Assembly: GCF_001939735.1 (NCBI RefSeq) | Contig: NZ_MJIL01000051.1 | Span: forward strand, 16,863-80,862 | Source of the DNA: Photobacterium proteolyticum | GTDB lineage: Bacteria > Pseudomonadota > Gammaproteobacteria > Enterobacterales > Vibrionaceae | Direction: 5' to 3' | Length of the DNA: 64,000 nucleotides | Part shown: positions 37,101-46,191 of the stretch, piece after piece | Layout: every line of letters begins with the position of its first letter | Numbering within the stretch: the stretch's first letter is position 1 | Translations under genes and position numbers: made by a program | The notes under the pieces: model-generated | Database searches by the model: none | Told to the model about the DNA's origin: nothing | The model's input: the letters and a program-made list of their open reading frames with translations, nothing else

Positions 37101-38144
37101 ATGGTGAGTTCTACGGCAGAAGTCCGGCAGCAAGGTGTCAGGCTAACCGGACAGGGTAAGGCCACTGTTGCACCGTCAATGGTGGCTGATAAGACCAGGG
37201 TACCTCATTCGGCACCATCGCAAGAATATGCCCCCTTACCGAAGGGGGCATATTCTGTTTCTAAAACGTTGTTAGTCAAGGGGCAGCAGCAGGTTACGAC
37301 TGTACAAGTTGCCCATCAGGCGCTGCAACATGTCGGTCGTGAGCTGTTCTCTATGAAAAAGGTGCTGACAAAGGCTTTGAATAGCCATCAGTCTGCCTTG
37401 CCTACTACGGTTCAACAGGTTGCTTCTATGCAACAGAGCATCAAGCAACGGCTGGAGAGTGCAACCAGTGATGGCCGTCGGGTGCTGGACTCGCAACTTC
37501 GTGTCCAGCTTGAACAAGAAGCGGCAAGAAGCTTCACAGTGCCGGGACTCAATCTTTCCCGTCAGCGTCAGCAGAACGAGCAGATCCGCCTCGATTTCCC
37601 CCAAACCGGGACCGTCATAATAAACTTCAATAGCCAGGTGGACGATAAGCAGCTGGTAGGTCAAATTGATCGTAGTCTGATCCCGCTCGGAATGCGGGCA
37701 GCGGCCTCCCAAGAGGGAGAGTTAGTTTTCCGCGCCAAAAATACTGACTTTACCAATATGCAGCAGGTTATGGTTACCGGTCAGGGCCACCGTTATCCTG
37801 CCGGCCAGCCGAATGTCGTTAAGCTGCAGCCAGAACCTGAAGGGGTGGAAGACTGGGCGGTTAATTTAAGCAACCACGGCGGCATTCGCCAGGCCCTGGG
37901 TAAAGTGAACCAGCACTTACGCCAGGTGCAGCAAAGTCTTGATGATATCAAAGCCTATCAGGGCGAGCTTGCCAAGCAAATGGTGCAGGTCCAAGCTCAA
38001 AGCAAGCTAGGTGACATAAAGGCGATTGAAGGCAAGCTGGATACAGTGAGCAATATGGCAAACATTAACTTTACGACTACCTATCAAGCCGTCTCTGCAC
38101 AGGCCAATGTCCACCGCCATACCGTGGTCGCTTTGTTAAGGTAA
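37101..38144 (+). CDS. LafW-like protein following flgL
   Basis: 347 aa, not firmly recognised. It starts 15 bp after flgL in the same operon. Residues about 170-225 have the form of a flagellin hook IN motif (VIINFNSQVDDKQLVGQIDR then a short strand pair). The C-terminal 80 residues are helical (LRQVQQSLDDIKAYQGELAKQM) as in axial proteins. Related secondary flagellar systems carry a gene called lafW (putative hook-associated protein) near flgL, so an accessory hook or filament junction protein is the best guess. Confidence 0.55.
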   Translation: MVSSTAEVRQQGVRLTGQGKATVAPSMVADKTRVPHSAPSQEYAPLPKGAYSVSKTLLVKGQQQVTTVQVAHQALQHVGRELFSMKKVLTKALNSHQSALPTTVQQVASMQQSIKQRLESATSDGRRVLDSQLRVQLEQEAARSFTVPGLNLSRQRQQNEQIRLDFPQTGTVIINFNSQVDDKQLVGQIDRSLIPLGMRAAASQEGELVFRAKNTDFTNMQQVMVTGQGHRYPAGQPNVVKLQPEPEGVEDWAVNLSNHGGIRQALGKVNQHLRQVQQSLDDIKAYQGELAKQMVQVQAQSKLGDIKAIEGKLDTVSNMANINFTTTYQAVSAQANVHRHTVVALLR

Positions 38145-38200
38145 ATAGAGCGGCAAGGCAGGCTGTGCTGCCCTTTGTCGCACTTCTTCTTGCATTAAAG

Positions 38201-38228
38201 AGGCTGGCTTAGTTGCCAGCCTTTTTTT
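38201..38228 (+). terminator. Terminator of the flgB-lafW operon
   Basis: AGGCTGGC-ttagtt-GCCAGCCT followed by a T-run, 56 bp after the last stop. Confidence 0.88.
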
Positions 38229-38264
38229 ATGAGAACTGTGCAGGTTGCAAATGGTACCGTGAAG

Positions 38265-38558
38265 TTAGGCCAGTAAGAAAAAAAAGTATAGAAAGCAGAT
38301 AAATGCCAGCAGGGTAGCTGACAGAGTTGGATAGATGATGTAAGAGTCATCGCTTCGGTTGGCACGCTGGAAGCAGAAGAATGTCAGGATAGCGTTGTAA
38401 AAAACCAGCAAGAGGCTGATAGCGGTGCCGGCTTGCAAGGTCAGTGACGTTAGTTGAAACAAGAACATTGAAAGAAGGCCGTAGTCGATAAGAATGAGCC
38501 ACAAAAAGACCTTCTGTAGGCTATCAGGCTTTCTTGTTCTTACCTGTTGACGAGACAT
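38265..38558 (-). CDS. Small three-helix membrane protein
   Basis: 97 aa with a basic N-terminus and three hydrophobic helices (about residues 17-37, 43-63 and 75-96). Not recognised. AAGGCCC lies before the ATG. It lies between the flg operon end and lafU, possibly not part of the flagellar machinery. Confidence 0.6.
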   Translation of the reverse strand: MSRQQVRTRKPDSLQKVFLWLILIDYGLLSMFLFQLTSLTLQAGTAISLLLVFYNAILTFFCFQRANRSDDSYIIYPTLSATLLAFICFLYFFFLLA

Positions 38559-38679
38559 AATGGGCCTTAAATTACAGCGAAACTAAGGTGATGCTATCTG
38601 ACGACTATCTAAGATATATCAGCAGGGCAACACCTTCTGGTTTGTTATCGTTCGTATTGTTTGAATAAACTGAGTACGG

Positions 38680-39675
38680 CTATAGCTGCGAGAGATTAGC
38701 CATGTTTTCACTCTGGGGTGAAACGGTATGTTGGGCTAAGTCACGACGTAGCACGGGTTGATTAAAGTCTGCCTTTTGACGGGCTTTGTCGATTTCGTTG
38801 CCAGGGCTGCTGCCAAACAGGGCATCGACGACTTGCGCTGCCGGGGTAGTCAGAACAAAGAGTTCAATTCGGCGGTTCTCACTGGCCTCGGGAACATCGA
38901 CGTTCAGGAGTGCGCGATCGGACATCCCGGCCACTTGCAAAACACGTTGTTCAGGCATTCCGCCAGCGATCAGAGTCTGACGGGCTACATTGGCACGAGA
39001 GGCTGACAATTCCCAGTTTGATTGGCTGCTGAAGTGGCTATTGAACTGGGTGGCATCTGTGTGACCACTGATAATGAGCTGATTCTGGATTTTTTTGAAC
39101 ACCGGTGCGATTGCTAGCAGCAAATCCTCAAAGAAAGGAGTAAGTTGCGATCCTCCGCGACTGAACATGTGCTGTTTGTAGTTATCCTGCAAGATGATCC
39201 GCAGGCCCTGGGGGGTGACATCGACCATCACGTTGCCCTGTGCGGCTATTTGTTTCACCATTTCCTCAACGACCTTCGCCAAAATAGTGAGCTGCTCCTG
39301 GGTTTCGAAGGAGCCTGGAACTAACGCGTCACTCTCTGGACCGTCACCATTACCGTCAAAAAACGAGCTGACGGTCATGGCTGCATTGTGCGAACTGAGA
39401 TCGCTAGCATCACCACCAAAGTCGATAGGGGATAAGCTGCTGGAGGTATCAAAAGGGTTGCCCGAGCCTTCGTCGAAGATACTCGAGCTATTGAGGTAAG
39501 CGACGATGGCTCGTCGCTCTTGTTGATCGACAACTTGCATTAGCCAAAGGACAAGGAATAGTGCCATTAGAGCAATCATAAAGTCTGCAAAAGCAACCTT
39601 CCAGGCACCACCATGATGGCTGTCATCATGGCGGCGGACAGAACGTTTAAAGACAACTTGCTCGTTTTTTTGCAT
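38680..39675 (-). CDS. lafU: Lateral flagellar stator protein LafU (MotB-like)
   Basis: 331 aa. The single N-terminal membrane helix carries the ion-channel aspartate D31 in [17 protein letters not shown], and the C-terminal part is an OmpA/MotB peptidoglycan-binding domain ([10 protein letters not shown] with [11 protein letters not shown]). With LafT it forms the stator that drives the lateral motor, by proton flow in known lateral systems. Start overlaps the lafT stop by 1 bp. Confidence 0.93.
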   Translation of the reverse strand: MQKNEQVVFKRSVRRHDDSHHGGAWKVAFADFMIALMALFLVLWLMQVVDQQERRAIVAYLNSSSIFDEGSGNPFDTSSSLSPIDFGGDASDLSSHNAAMTVSSFFDGNGDGPESDALVPGSFETQEQLTILAKVVEEMVKQIAAQGNVMVDVTPQGLRIILQDNYKQHMFSRGGSQLTPFFEDLLLAIAPVFKKIQNQLIISGHTDATQFNSHFSSQSNWELSASRANVARQTLIAGGMPEQRVLQVAGMSDRALLNVDVPEASENRRIELFVLTTPAAQVVDALFGSSPGNEIDKARQKADFNQPVLRRDLAQHTVSPQSENMANLSQL

Positions 39676-40532
39676 TATCCCTCCTGTTCAGCTAACCATT
39701 TTTCCATTTCGTTGAATGACGGTTTTATGTCCAGCTGAATGTGTTTTCGGCCAGCGTCTATGGCTAGTAAGGTTGGTTTTTTTGCCACATACGCAACCAG
39801 TGTTGCTCGAATACATTCAAAGGCGGACATGTCACGCTTTACTCGTTGTGCCATTGCGTTGCTCGCAGGATCAAGAATGCAGTAACAGCCAAAAATGCCT
39901 AAAAATGTGCCTACCAGAGCGGCGGCAACGTGATAGCCAATTAACGCGATAGAGCCATCAATGGCTTGCATAGTGATGATGATACCCATCACCGCAGCCA
40001 AGATTCCAAAACCTGGTAGCGCTTCGGCTGTACGTTGCATTGAGCGGGAGGGTAGAAGTAAGTCCTGTTCAATGGCTTCTATTTCCTGCTCGAGTAGCCC
40101 CTCTAGTTCATAAGGCGACATTTGTCCCATTGCCATTAAACGTAAATTATCTGTTATGAAAGAAATAAGGTGCGGATCCTGCTTAATAAGAGGGAAACGG
40201 CTGAAAATGTCACTGTTGACAGGATCTTCAATGTGTTGGTCAAGAGATTTGAACCCGCCGGTGCGGATGGTCTCTAGCAGCAATTGCATCAATGCCATCA
40301 GCTCCATGTAGTATGTCTGTTCGTCATTACGGGCAGACATAATAAGGCGAAATTGACGGCGCATTTCTTTCAGCACATGAGGGGGGTTGCCGATGATCAG
40401 TGAGCCAATAGTAGCTCCCACGATGATTAACAGCTCGGCAGGTTGCCAGATAGCCGATAGGTTACCCCCTGCCCACAGGTAGCCTCCAAACACACATAAA
40501 ATGATAATGATCGCACCAGTAAACTTTTGCAT
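39675..40532 (-). CDS. lafT: Lateral flagellar stator protein LafT (MotA-like)
   Basis: 285 aa. MotA family: N-terminal membrane hairpin with [19 protein letters not shown], a charged cytoplasmic loop ([16 protein letters not shown] and E-rich region), and two C-terminal helices with [16 protein letters not shown] and [10 protein letters not shown]. Partner of LafU. Nine bases separate it from lafS. Confidence 0.93.
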   Translation of the reverse strand: MQKFTGAIIIILCVFGGYLWAGGNLSAIWQPAELLIIVGATIGSLIIGNPPHVLKEMRRQFRLIMSARNDEQTYYMELMALMQLLLETIRTGGFKSLDQHIEDPVNSDIFSRFPLIKQDPHLISFITDNLRLMAMGQMSPYELEGLLEQEIEAIEQDLLLPSRSMQRTAEALPGFGILAAVMGIIITMQAIDGSIALIGYHVAAALVGTFLGIFGCYCILDPASNAMAQRVKRDMSAFECIRATLVAYVAKKPTLLAIDAGRKHIQLDIKPSFNEMEKWLAEQEG

Positions 40533-40540
40533 GAATACTC

Positions 40541-41269
40541 CTAGGAAGACAAATAGTGGTTAAGTTGTTTTAGGGCCTGTTTATGAAGCTGGCATATACG
40601 GGGCGGGGTAAGGCTCAGCACCAATGCGATTTCATGCAGGTTCATGTCGTGTTGGTAGAACAGTGTGAGTAGAAGTTGCTCCCGTTTGTTGAGCTTGGCC
40701 AGTGCCACTTCCAACGTTCGTCGCATCTGCTCATGACTAATTCCGTCGCTGTGTTCAGATGTCGACAGGTCTGTGCCGGCTTCGATGAGTTGATCCAGGC
40801 TTTGCATTTCACTGGCCATACTCGCGTGAAGGCGTTGCTGGTAATCGTCTTTATCCGTTCCCAGTACTTCGATGATTTCGGCCTCGGTCGGTTGGCGCTT
40901 GAGCTTTTTCATCAGATCACGTGTCACGTCGTTTAGCTCGTGGGCTTGCTGGCGAGTTTGCCGAGATCGCCAGTCTAAACGACGTAATTCATCAAGGATT
41001 GCGCCGCGGATACGGCAGACGGCGAAGGCCGGGAAATTGGGGTCTTCCACATTCTCATAGCGTCTAGCTGCTTCGAGCAGACCAAGCAGGCCGATTTGCT
41101 GCATATCTTCAATGCTGCAGTGGGTGCTGGTATGGCTTCTAAGCTGGTTTACTACCCGTTTGACCAACATAAGGTGTTTTTTGATCAGTAAATCCTCGTT
41201 AAAGGAGGATTGGGTAGGTGTTAGTTCGGGTTCGGAGCCGTATTGACCGGCTGGGTTCATATCTAGCAT
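40541..41269 (-). CDS. lafS: Lateral flagellar sigma-28 factor LafS
   Basis: 242 aa. Region 2 is seen in IEDMQQIGLLGLLEAARRYE and FPAFAVCRIRGAILDELR; region 4 in LNKREQLLLTLFYQHDMNLHEIA with RICQLHKQAL. It directs RNA polymerase to late lateral genes such as lafA and is restrained by FlgM. The ATG at 41269 lies just after the lafF stop with GAGGCC as ribosome site; the longer frame to 41386 overlaps lafF and looks non-coding. Confidence 0.92.
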   Translation of the reverse strand: MLDMNPAGQYGSEPELTPTQSSFNEDLLIKKHLMLVKRVVNQLRSHTSTHCSIEDMQQIGLLGLLEAARRYENVEDPNFPAFAVCRIRGAILDELRRLDWRSRQTRQQAHELNDVTRDLMKKLKRQPTEAEIIEVLGTDKDDYQQRLHASMASEMQSLDQLIEAGTDLSTSEHSDGISHEQMRRTLEVALAKLNKREQLLLTLFYQHDMNLHEIALVLSLTPPRICQLHKQALKQLNHYLSS

Positions 41270-41276
41270 ACCGGCC

Positions 41277-41759
41277 TCACTGAACCACGTACTTGGTGAG
41301 CAGTACATCGTCAATATCATTCGCGAGGTGAGTGTCGGCAAAGGCTGTGAGCAGCGTTTCTTTGATTTCTTCTTGCAAAGAATCAATGGTTGGCTGGTTT
41401 TGCAGTTGCTCGTAGGTTTTGTTGCTGAAAAGCTTGAGCAGGGAGTTTCGAACTACTGGCATGTAGTTATCAATGTTTTTGATTTGCTCTGGCTGGTGAG
41501 TTTCCAGGGCTAGCTCCAGCATGACAAAGTGCGTTTGGCGCTGTCCTTTCACGCTGAGTACGAGCTTGTCCAAAGAGTGGAATGAAGGTTGTTGTGCACG
41601 AGTGTCATCTTGAAGCGAGAAGTTGCCAACAATTTCGCTTAGGTTAAAACTATTGTGCTTTTTCAGGTACCAGACCGTGCCGGTAAATGTTCCCGCCGAT
41701 ACAACAATGCTGATCAGGAGCATAGTAAAAAATATAAAGGCATAATTTTGTTTAGTCAT
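41277..41759 (-). CDS. lafF: FliL-like basal body protein LafF
   Basis: 160 aa with one N-terminal membrane helix (about residues 7-29) and a periplasmic FliL-type domain (LVLSVKGQRQTHFVMLELALET, then IDSLQEEIKETLLTAFAD). FliL surrounds the stator and stabilises it. Located between lafE and lafS, the usual lateral order. Confidence 0.9.
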   Translation of the reverse strand: MTKQNYAFIFFTMLLISIVVSAGTFTGTVWYLKKHNSFNLSEIVGNFSLQDDTRAQQPSFHSLDKLVLSVKGQRQTHFVMLELALETHQPEQIKNIDNYMPVVRNSLLKLFSNKTYEQLQNQPTIDSLQEEIKETLLTAFADTHLANDIDDVLLTKYVVQ

Positions 41760-41774
41760 GAGTCAGGCTCCTTC

Positions 41775-42851
41775 CTAGGCGGTGGTAGATAACCAGTGTT
41801 CTGATGTTGTGTCTGTGGTGTAGTCGGAACTCTCGTTAGAGTGCTGCACGACTGGCTGGTAGTTGTCGTCTTCGTGGTGCTGGGAAGACGCTGCCTGTCC
41901 CTGATCTTCTGAACCGACATTCACGTCAACATGGACGAATTGTTGCTGTTGTAGCTCTGCGCGCAGACGCTCGGAAACTTGTACCAGGGCATCGCGAACA
42001 GCGGCATGGTTGGCATTGATTTGAACGCTTAGGCGGTCCCCATCAACACGCACCATCACATCAAGTTTGCCTAAGTCGGGCGGGTCTAGGCGAATGCGGG
42101 CCTCCTGTAAGTTCTGGGTTGCCTGTAAAGAGACACGATCCTGCAATACGTGGAGCATCTGCTCCCCCCATTTTCCTTGCGAGGGATCCATATGCATGTT
42201 GGCCCAGACGGCACGAACCGGTGTCGCTTGTGACTGGGAGTGCCCCTGAGAAACTGCGGGGTTTGCCGCATCACTAGACAGGGTGATAAGAGGTGAAATG
42301 TTTGCTGACTCGGCCTTTGTCCCCAGTATTTCACTCATTTTTCCGTTTAATGAAGTGGTTACAGGGAGGTCGTTAGCGAGGCGCTGAGTCCAGGCAGTAT
42401 TTGCAATGGCGTCTGAGTCGGCTTGGCCGGAGGTTGTAGCCTGCTGAAGCGATTGCGAGGCGGTAGTCAGCTGACTTAGCCCAACATGAGCTGTTGTGCC
42501 AGGGATGGTTCCAACCCGCTCCAGTCCCAAGGTGTTAGTCACTGTATCTATGTTTGGGGAGAAGCCTTTCAGCGCTTGCTCCTGTTTGTATGGGTGAATG
42601 TGAGCAGCGGAGAATATAGTCATTTCAATGCCGCTAACGTGTACATCGAGTGCGATATCGTCACTGCTGCTTTTCTGTTCCGAGTGGGTAGAGAAGCCAG
42701 TAGCTTTGCTGAAGTTGCTCTCGGTTCTTTGTTCATTCTTGCTCGATGGTGACACCGATGAGGCGATCACCGTGATTTCATCACCCTTGCTGCATGATGG
42801 GGGGGTAGTCGTCGGCGCACTGCCCACAGTGGTTGAAGTCATTGATTGCAT
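41775..42851 (-). CDS. lafE: Hook-length control protein LafE (FliK-like)
   Basis: 358 aa. The N-terminal two thirds are rich in S, T, Q and A with no fixed structure, and the C-terminus has the Flg_hook domain (ARIRLDPPDLGKLDVMVRVD, then VQINANHAAVRDAL). Such proteins measure hook length and switch export specificity through FlhB. GGAG precedes the ATG. Confidence 0.9.
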   Translation of the reverse strand: MQSMTSTTVGSAPTTTPPSCSKGDEITVIASSVSPSSKNEQRTESNFSKATGFSTHSEQKSSSDDIALDVHVSGIEMTIFSAAHIHPYKQEQALKGFSPNIDTVTNTLGLERVGTIPGTTAHVGLSQLTTASQSLQQATTSGQADSDAIANTAWTQRLANDLPVTTSLNGKMSEILGTKAESANISPLITLSSDAANPAVSQGHSQSQATPVRAVWANMHMDPSQGKWGEQMLHVLQDRVSLQATQNLQEARIRLDPPDLGKLDVMVRVDGDRLSVQINANHAAVRDALVQVSERLRAELQQQQFVHVDVNVGSEDQGQAASSQHHEDDNYQPVVQHSNESSDYTTDTTSEHWLSTTA

Positions 42852-42854
42852 CGG

Positions 42855-43157
42855 TTACTCCATGTCCATAGCCAGTTGATAAGCCAAGATGCGCTCTTTC
42901 TGCTCTGGGGCAGAATCAATGTGCTGTTTTACTTTGTCTCGGGCCGTAGAAAGCGCTGAGTAGGCGAGCTGGTGGCCCTGTTTTAACTTTGCGAGTTCAG
43001 CCTCGAGAACAGAGGAGTGAGGAATGGTTCTGTACGCAAGCAAAATTGGGCGCAGCTGCAAATCCAGCTGCTTTACTGCCTGCCAGTTTTCATCCCGGGT
43101 GGCAGCTTGCAGCTGGTTTGCTAGCTGGCGCAACGTCTGAGGCGAGACCTTAGGCAT
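42855..43157 (-). CDS. lafD: FliT-like chaperone LafD
   Basis: 100 aa, all helical, weakly conserved; the call rests mostly on position between fliS and lafE, where lateral systems carry lafD/fliT, the chaperone of the filament cap. The ATG at 43157 overlaps the fliS stop by 8 bp; an earlier in-frame start at 43184 is possible. Confidence 0.72.
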   Translation of the reverse strand: MPKVSPQTLRQLANQLQAATRDENWQAVKQLDLQLRPILLAYRTIPHSSVLEAELAKLKQGHQLAYSALSTARDKVKQHIDSAPEQKERILAYQLAMDME

Positions 43158-43539
43158 GCTTACCAAACCCTTCCCAGCCTTCACGAATATTGCTCATGAT
43201 GCGCTCTACATTGCTGATACGCTCGTTGTCGTTGTTGACGCTCGCCTGGTACAGCTCGATTTGTGAAAAGTCGTAAAGATCGTGCAGGTTAGCAGCAATT
43301 TCACCGCCATTGGTAAGATCTAAGGCGCTATCAAGACCCATTATGATATTCATACATCTATTGATCCCAGCCCCTTTTTCAGCCAGGCGCTTGGCATCGA
43401 TGTGGCCTTTGATGCGAGTAAGCTCATCGAGCAGACCGTCAATCAGCATCAGCACCAACTGGTGAGGATTGGCAGAGGCTGCTTGGGCATCGAGGTCAAC
43501 TTGTTGGTATGAGTTAAAGCCAGAATCTTGCATTAACAT
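43150..43539 (-). CDS. fliS: Flagellin chaperone FliS
   Basis: 129 aa. Helical, with YQQVDLDAQAASANPHQLVL and MLIDGLLDEL characteristic of FliS, the export chaperone that keeps flagellin unpolymerised. The ATG at 43539 follows AGGAGT by five bases. Confidence 0.92.
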   Translation of the reverse strand: MLMQDSGFNSYQQVDLDAQAASANPHQLVLMLIDGLLDELTRIKGHIDAKRLAEKGAGINRCMNIIMGLDSALDLTNGGEIAANLHDLYDFSQIELYQASVNNDNERISNVERIMSNIREGWEGFGKHA

Positions 43540-43553
43540 AGGGTACTCCTGTA

Positions 43554-44891
43554 CTAGGCGAACAGACTGCCGGTCTGGTTCATTTGAGTCATTAGGCTGT
43601 TCATTTGGGTAAATTGCGCCAGATAACGGTCGTAAGACATCTGATACTTACGCTCGAGAGTGGCTTGTTTGTCATCGATGCGGGAAATGTTCTGCTGTAG
43701 CGCATCCTTACGGGTTTTGAACAAGCCGTTTGAGAATTTAAGGAAAGGGTCGATAGCCTGATCAAGGGAGTCGAATAAGTTGCCGTCACCATTGAACATG
43801 GCTTCTAGCGATGAGCTGCCATTAGCCTGAGCAGCTTCAAAACGTTCGGTATCGAGCTCCAGCTTGCCTTCACGGTTGATACTCAGACCGACTTCCATCA
43901 GGCTCTTGCCGTTGTATTGGGTGCGGAGCAAGTTGCTTAACTGGCTTTCGACAGAGCGTACGGTCGGATCACTAGCCAGTACGCCGCGCTGCTGATCCTC
44001 AGAGCCTGAGCCGGTAAGTCCATCAATGGTCGATACCAGGTTGTTATAAGCATCGATGAAGGCATTTAGCTGTTCTTTGGTCGCTTCCTGGTCTGCGCCT
44101 ATGGTTAACCCTACCGGTTGCTCACCAGCGGCCTGGGCTTTAGTCACGGTGATATCGACACCTGTAATGACATCTGAAAAGGTGTTGGAACTGCTTGTTA
44201 GTGCCAGGCCAGAGCCCTGCGCGCCAAGCCAGATTTTCGCATCCTGGGGAGTGCTGATATCCGTGAGGTTGGTGAAAGCGTCTTCAAACCATGCTTGCCC
44301 TGTTCCGGATGCACTGACGTTGATAGTGTTGGCAACGCCCGTATCCGTACTGGACAGCATAAAGTGGGTTTCGCCATTGGCACGTACAAGGGTGGCGTTG
44401 ATGCCCGGATTGGTGCTGTCATTGTTAATGGCCGCTGCGAGTTCGGTCAGAGTGGCTGTGCCGTCGCCGTCTGTATCAACGGTAGAGAGGTCGATTGACA
44501 TAGCCTCACCGTTAAGAGTGAAATCGAGCGTGCCTGTTGTCGGGATTTGGGTATCGGCAGTAGTGCCTGCTGGCATACCGGTCGATACTTGGTGCGCAGT
44601 GGCAACCTGTTCGACAAAGATCTGGTAGCTTCCATTGAGTGCACTGGCATCCACATTGGCGGTAAAGTTGCCTTCCTGCGACAGGGTTGCGGTGTTTTTG
44701 ATCACGCTCGCAGTTGCACTGTTCATTTTATCGATTACGGTGCGGAACTCACGCAGGGCAGTCTCGACTTTCCCCAACGCCGAAAGCTGGCTTTGGTACT
44801 TGTCGGCCTGTAATTGATAACGTTGCTGAAATGGTTGTACATCAAACGTGGCTAACTGGGTTGCCATGGTGATTGGGTCCATCATACTCAT
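43554..44891 (-). CDS. fliD: Filament cap protein FliD (lateral)
   Basis: 445 aa. The N-terminal helix (MATQLATFDVQPFQQRYQL) and the C-terminal coiled coil (SRIDDKQATLERKYQMSYDR then YLAQFTQMNSLM) frame the FliD cap domains. The start at 44891 is set by AAGGAG; the longer frame to 44927 would overlap the promoter. First gene of the fliD-fliS-fliT-lafE-lafF-lafS-lafT-lafU cluster, behind a strong sigma-54-type promoter. Confidence 0.92.
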   Translation of the reverse strand: MSMMDPITMATQLATFDVQPFQQRYQLQADKYQSQLSALGKVETALREFRTVIDKMNSATASVIKNTATLSQEGNFTANVDASALNGSYQIFVEQVATAHQVSTGMPAGTTADTQIPTTGTLDFTLNGEAMSIDLSTVDTDGDGTATLTELAAAINNDSTNPGINATLVRANGETHFMLSSTDTGVANTINVSASGTGQAWFEDAFTNLTDISTPQDAKIWLGAQGSGLALTSSSNTFSDVITGVDITVTKAQAAGEQPVGLTIGADQEATKEQLNAFIDAYNNLVSTIDGLTGSGSEDQQRGVLASDPTVRSVESQLSNLLRTQYNGKSLMEVGLSINREGKLELDTERFEAAQANGSSSLEAMFNGDGNLFDSLDQAIDPFLKFSNGLFKTRKDALQQNISRIDDKQATLERKYQMSYDRYLAQFTQMNSLMTQMNQTGSLFA

Positions 44892-44922
44892 TGCAGAACT
44901 CCTTCTTAATAGTCTTCTTACT

Positions 44923-44938
44923 GGCAAGTTACGTGCCA
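44923..44938 (-). promoter_or_regulatory. Sigma-54 (-24/-12) promoter of the fliD operon
   Basis: Minus strand TGGCACGTAACTTGCC matches TGGCACG-N4-TTGC perfectly, with GG and GC ten bases apart. The transcription start should fall near 44911, twenty bases ahead of the fliD ATG. Confidence 0.85.
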
Positions 44939-44998
44939 GTTTGAAATGTCATGTAACTCATTAAAATATTAAGGTTTTGTTTGGTTTTTCATTAGCTT

Positions 44999-45103
44999 GC
45001 GGAAGAGGCTCTTCCGCCTGTTACTTCCGCTTGGCATTTCCGCTATTCCGATGGTTCAGAGCGATAGGCTATTCACGGAAGCTAGTTAAATAAGGCGACG
45101 GAA
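44999..45103. promoter_or_regulatory. CGGAA/TTCCG box cluster upstream of fliD
   Basis: Seven CGGAA or TTCCG boxes in 105 bp (45000, 45012, 45025, 45038, 45046, 45076, 45099). The first two form the perfect dyad GCGGAAGAG-G-CTCTTCCGC at 44999-45017, and three TTCCGC boxes are spaced exactly 13 bp apart. It lies 61 bp or more upstream of the sigma-54 promoter. Likely an activator binding array; LafK is the candidate protein. The rest of 44892-45212 holds no gene. Confidence 0.6.
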
Positions 45104-45153
45104 TAGTGGGGAAATTAATCCTGATCGAGATAAACAGAAGGGCGGATGTATAG

Positions 45154-45180
45154 AAAAAGCCTCCGTGATGGAGGCTTTAT
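45154..45180 (-). terminator. Terminator of lafA
   Basis: AAAGCCTCC-atcac-GGAGGCTTT on the minus strand followed by a T-run, about 30 bp after the flagellin stop. Confidence 0.88.
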
Positions 45181-45212
45181 GGAGTGGTTGGCTAAGCTTT
45201 GTTACAGCTTGA

Positions 45213-46082
45213 TTAGCGAAGCAGCGACATTGCCATACCAGGTAGCTGATTGGTTTGAGACAGTACGCTAGTACCTGCCTGCATCAGCATCTGGTTCTTG
45301 GTCATGTTCGAAGATTCAACTGCAAAGTCAGTATCCATGATACGGCCTTTAGAAGCTGTAGTATTTTCAACCATGTTGCCAAGGTTAGTAATTGTATGCT
45401 CAAGGCGGTTGATGTTGGCACCTAGTGCAGAACGCGCATCACCAATTTCTTTCAGAAGACCAGCATCGCCGCTAGCACCTTTCAGTGTTGTCAGTGCAGT
45501 TTGTGCACCCGCAGCTGTGCTGATGTCACCCAGTGCGAAAGCACCTGCAGCGCCAACAGTGGTGTTGATTGCTCCCACTTCGGTCGAGACGTCAACAGCA
45601 AGCTGGTCACCTGCGTTGGTACCAATCTGGAAGTTAACCGCAGCTGCACCGAAGGCACCGGCTGCATTTAGAAGATCTTTACCACCGAAGTTGGTCGATT
45701 CAAGAATGTTGACTAGCTCTTCGTTAAGCTGCTGGAACTCTTTGTTTAGTGCCACACCGTCAGCAGGGGTTACCGAGCCGTTTGATGCCTGGGTTGCCAG
45801 GTCATTCATTCGGTATACGATGTTGGTCATTTCATCCATCGCACCTTCAGCTGTCTGCATCATTGAGATACCGTCCTGGGCGTTTCGCATCGCTGTAGAC
45901 ATACCACGCGTTTGAATCTCTAGACGGTTAGCTATCTGAAGACCTGCAGCATCATCGGCAGCCGAATTAACGCGGAAACCCGTACTTAGGCGTTCCATTG
46001 CTGTATTCAATAAGTTCGATGTGTTGTTCAGTGTATTTTGAGTTACTAAAGAAGCGTAATTCGTATGCATCGATAGAGCCAT
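45213..46082 (-). CDS. lafA: Lateral flagellin LafA
   Basis: 289 aa flagellin. The N-terminal helix has the [20 protein letters not shown] and [12 protein letters not shown] motifs, the C-terminus ends [15 protein letters not shown], and a short variable alanine-rich centre (about 165-215) lies between. It forms the lateral filament and is monocistronic with its own terminator. AGGAG precedes the ATG. Confidence 0.96.
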   Translation of the reverse strand: MALSMHTNYASLVTQNTLNNTSNLLNTAMERLSTGFRVNSAADDAAGLQIANRLEIQTRGMSTAMRNAQDGISMMQTAEGAMDEMTNIVYRMNDLATQASNGSVTPADGVALNKEFQQLNEELVNILESTNFGGKDLLNAAGAFGAAAVNFQIGTNAGDQLAVDVSTEVGAINTTVGAAGAFALGDISTAAGAQTALTTLKGASGDAGLLKEIGDARSALGANINRLEHTITNLGNMVENTTASKGRIMDTDFAVESSNMTKNQMLMQAGTSVLSQTNQLPGMAMSLLR

Positions 46083-46131
46083 GATAGTTCTCCTATTTGT
46101 CCATCTTTCAGAATGTTTCCTGCTCGATGTA

Positions 46132-46160
46132 ATAAGGCGGACGTGTTTCTGAAAACATTA
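46132..46160 (-). promoter_or_regulatory. Candidate lateral sigma-28 promoter of lafA
   Basis: Minus strand TAAT, 15-bp spacer, TCCGCCTTAT, about 50 bp ahead of the ATG. Same layout as in front of flgM (27217-27245); only a partial match to the classic flagellar sigma consensus. Confidence 0.35.
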
Positions 46161-46191
46161 ATTAAAAAAGACAAAAATTTTCATTAATATT

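Noticed and set aside
41270..41386. N-terminal extension of LafS
   Set aside because: It overlaps the lafF coding end, is cysteine/serine rich and unlike sigma factors; the ATG at 41269 has a proper ribosome site.
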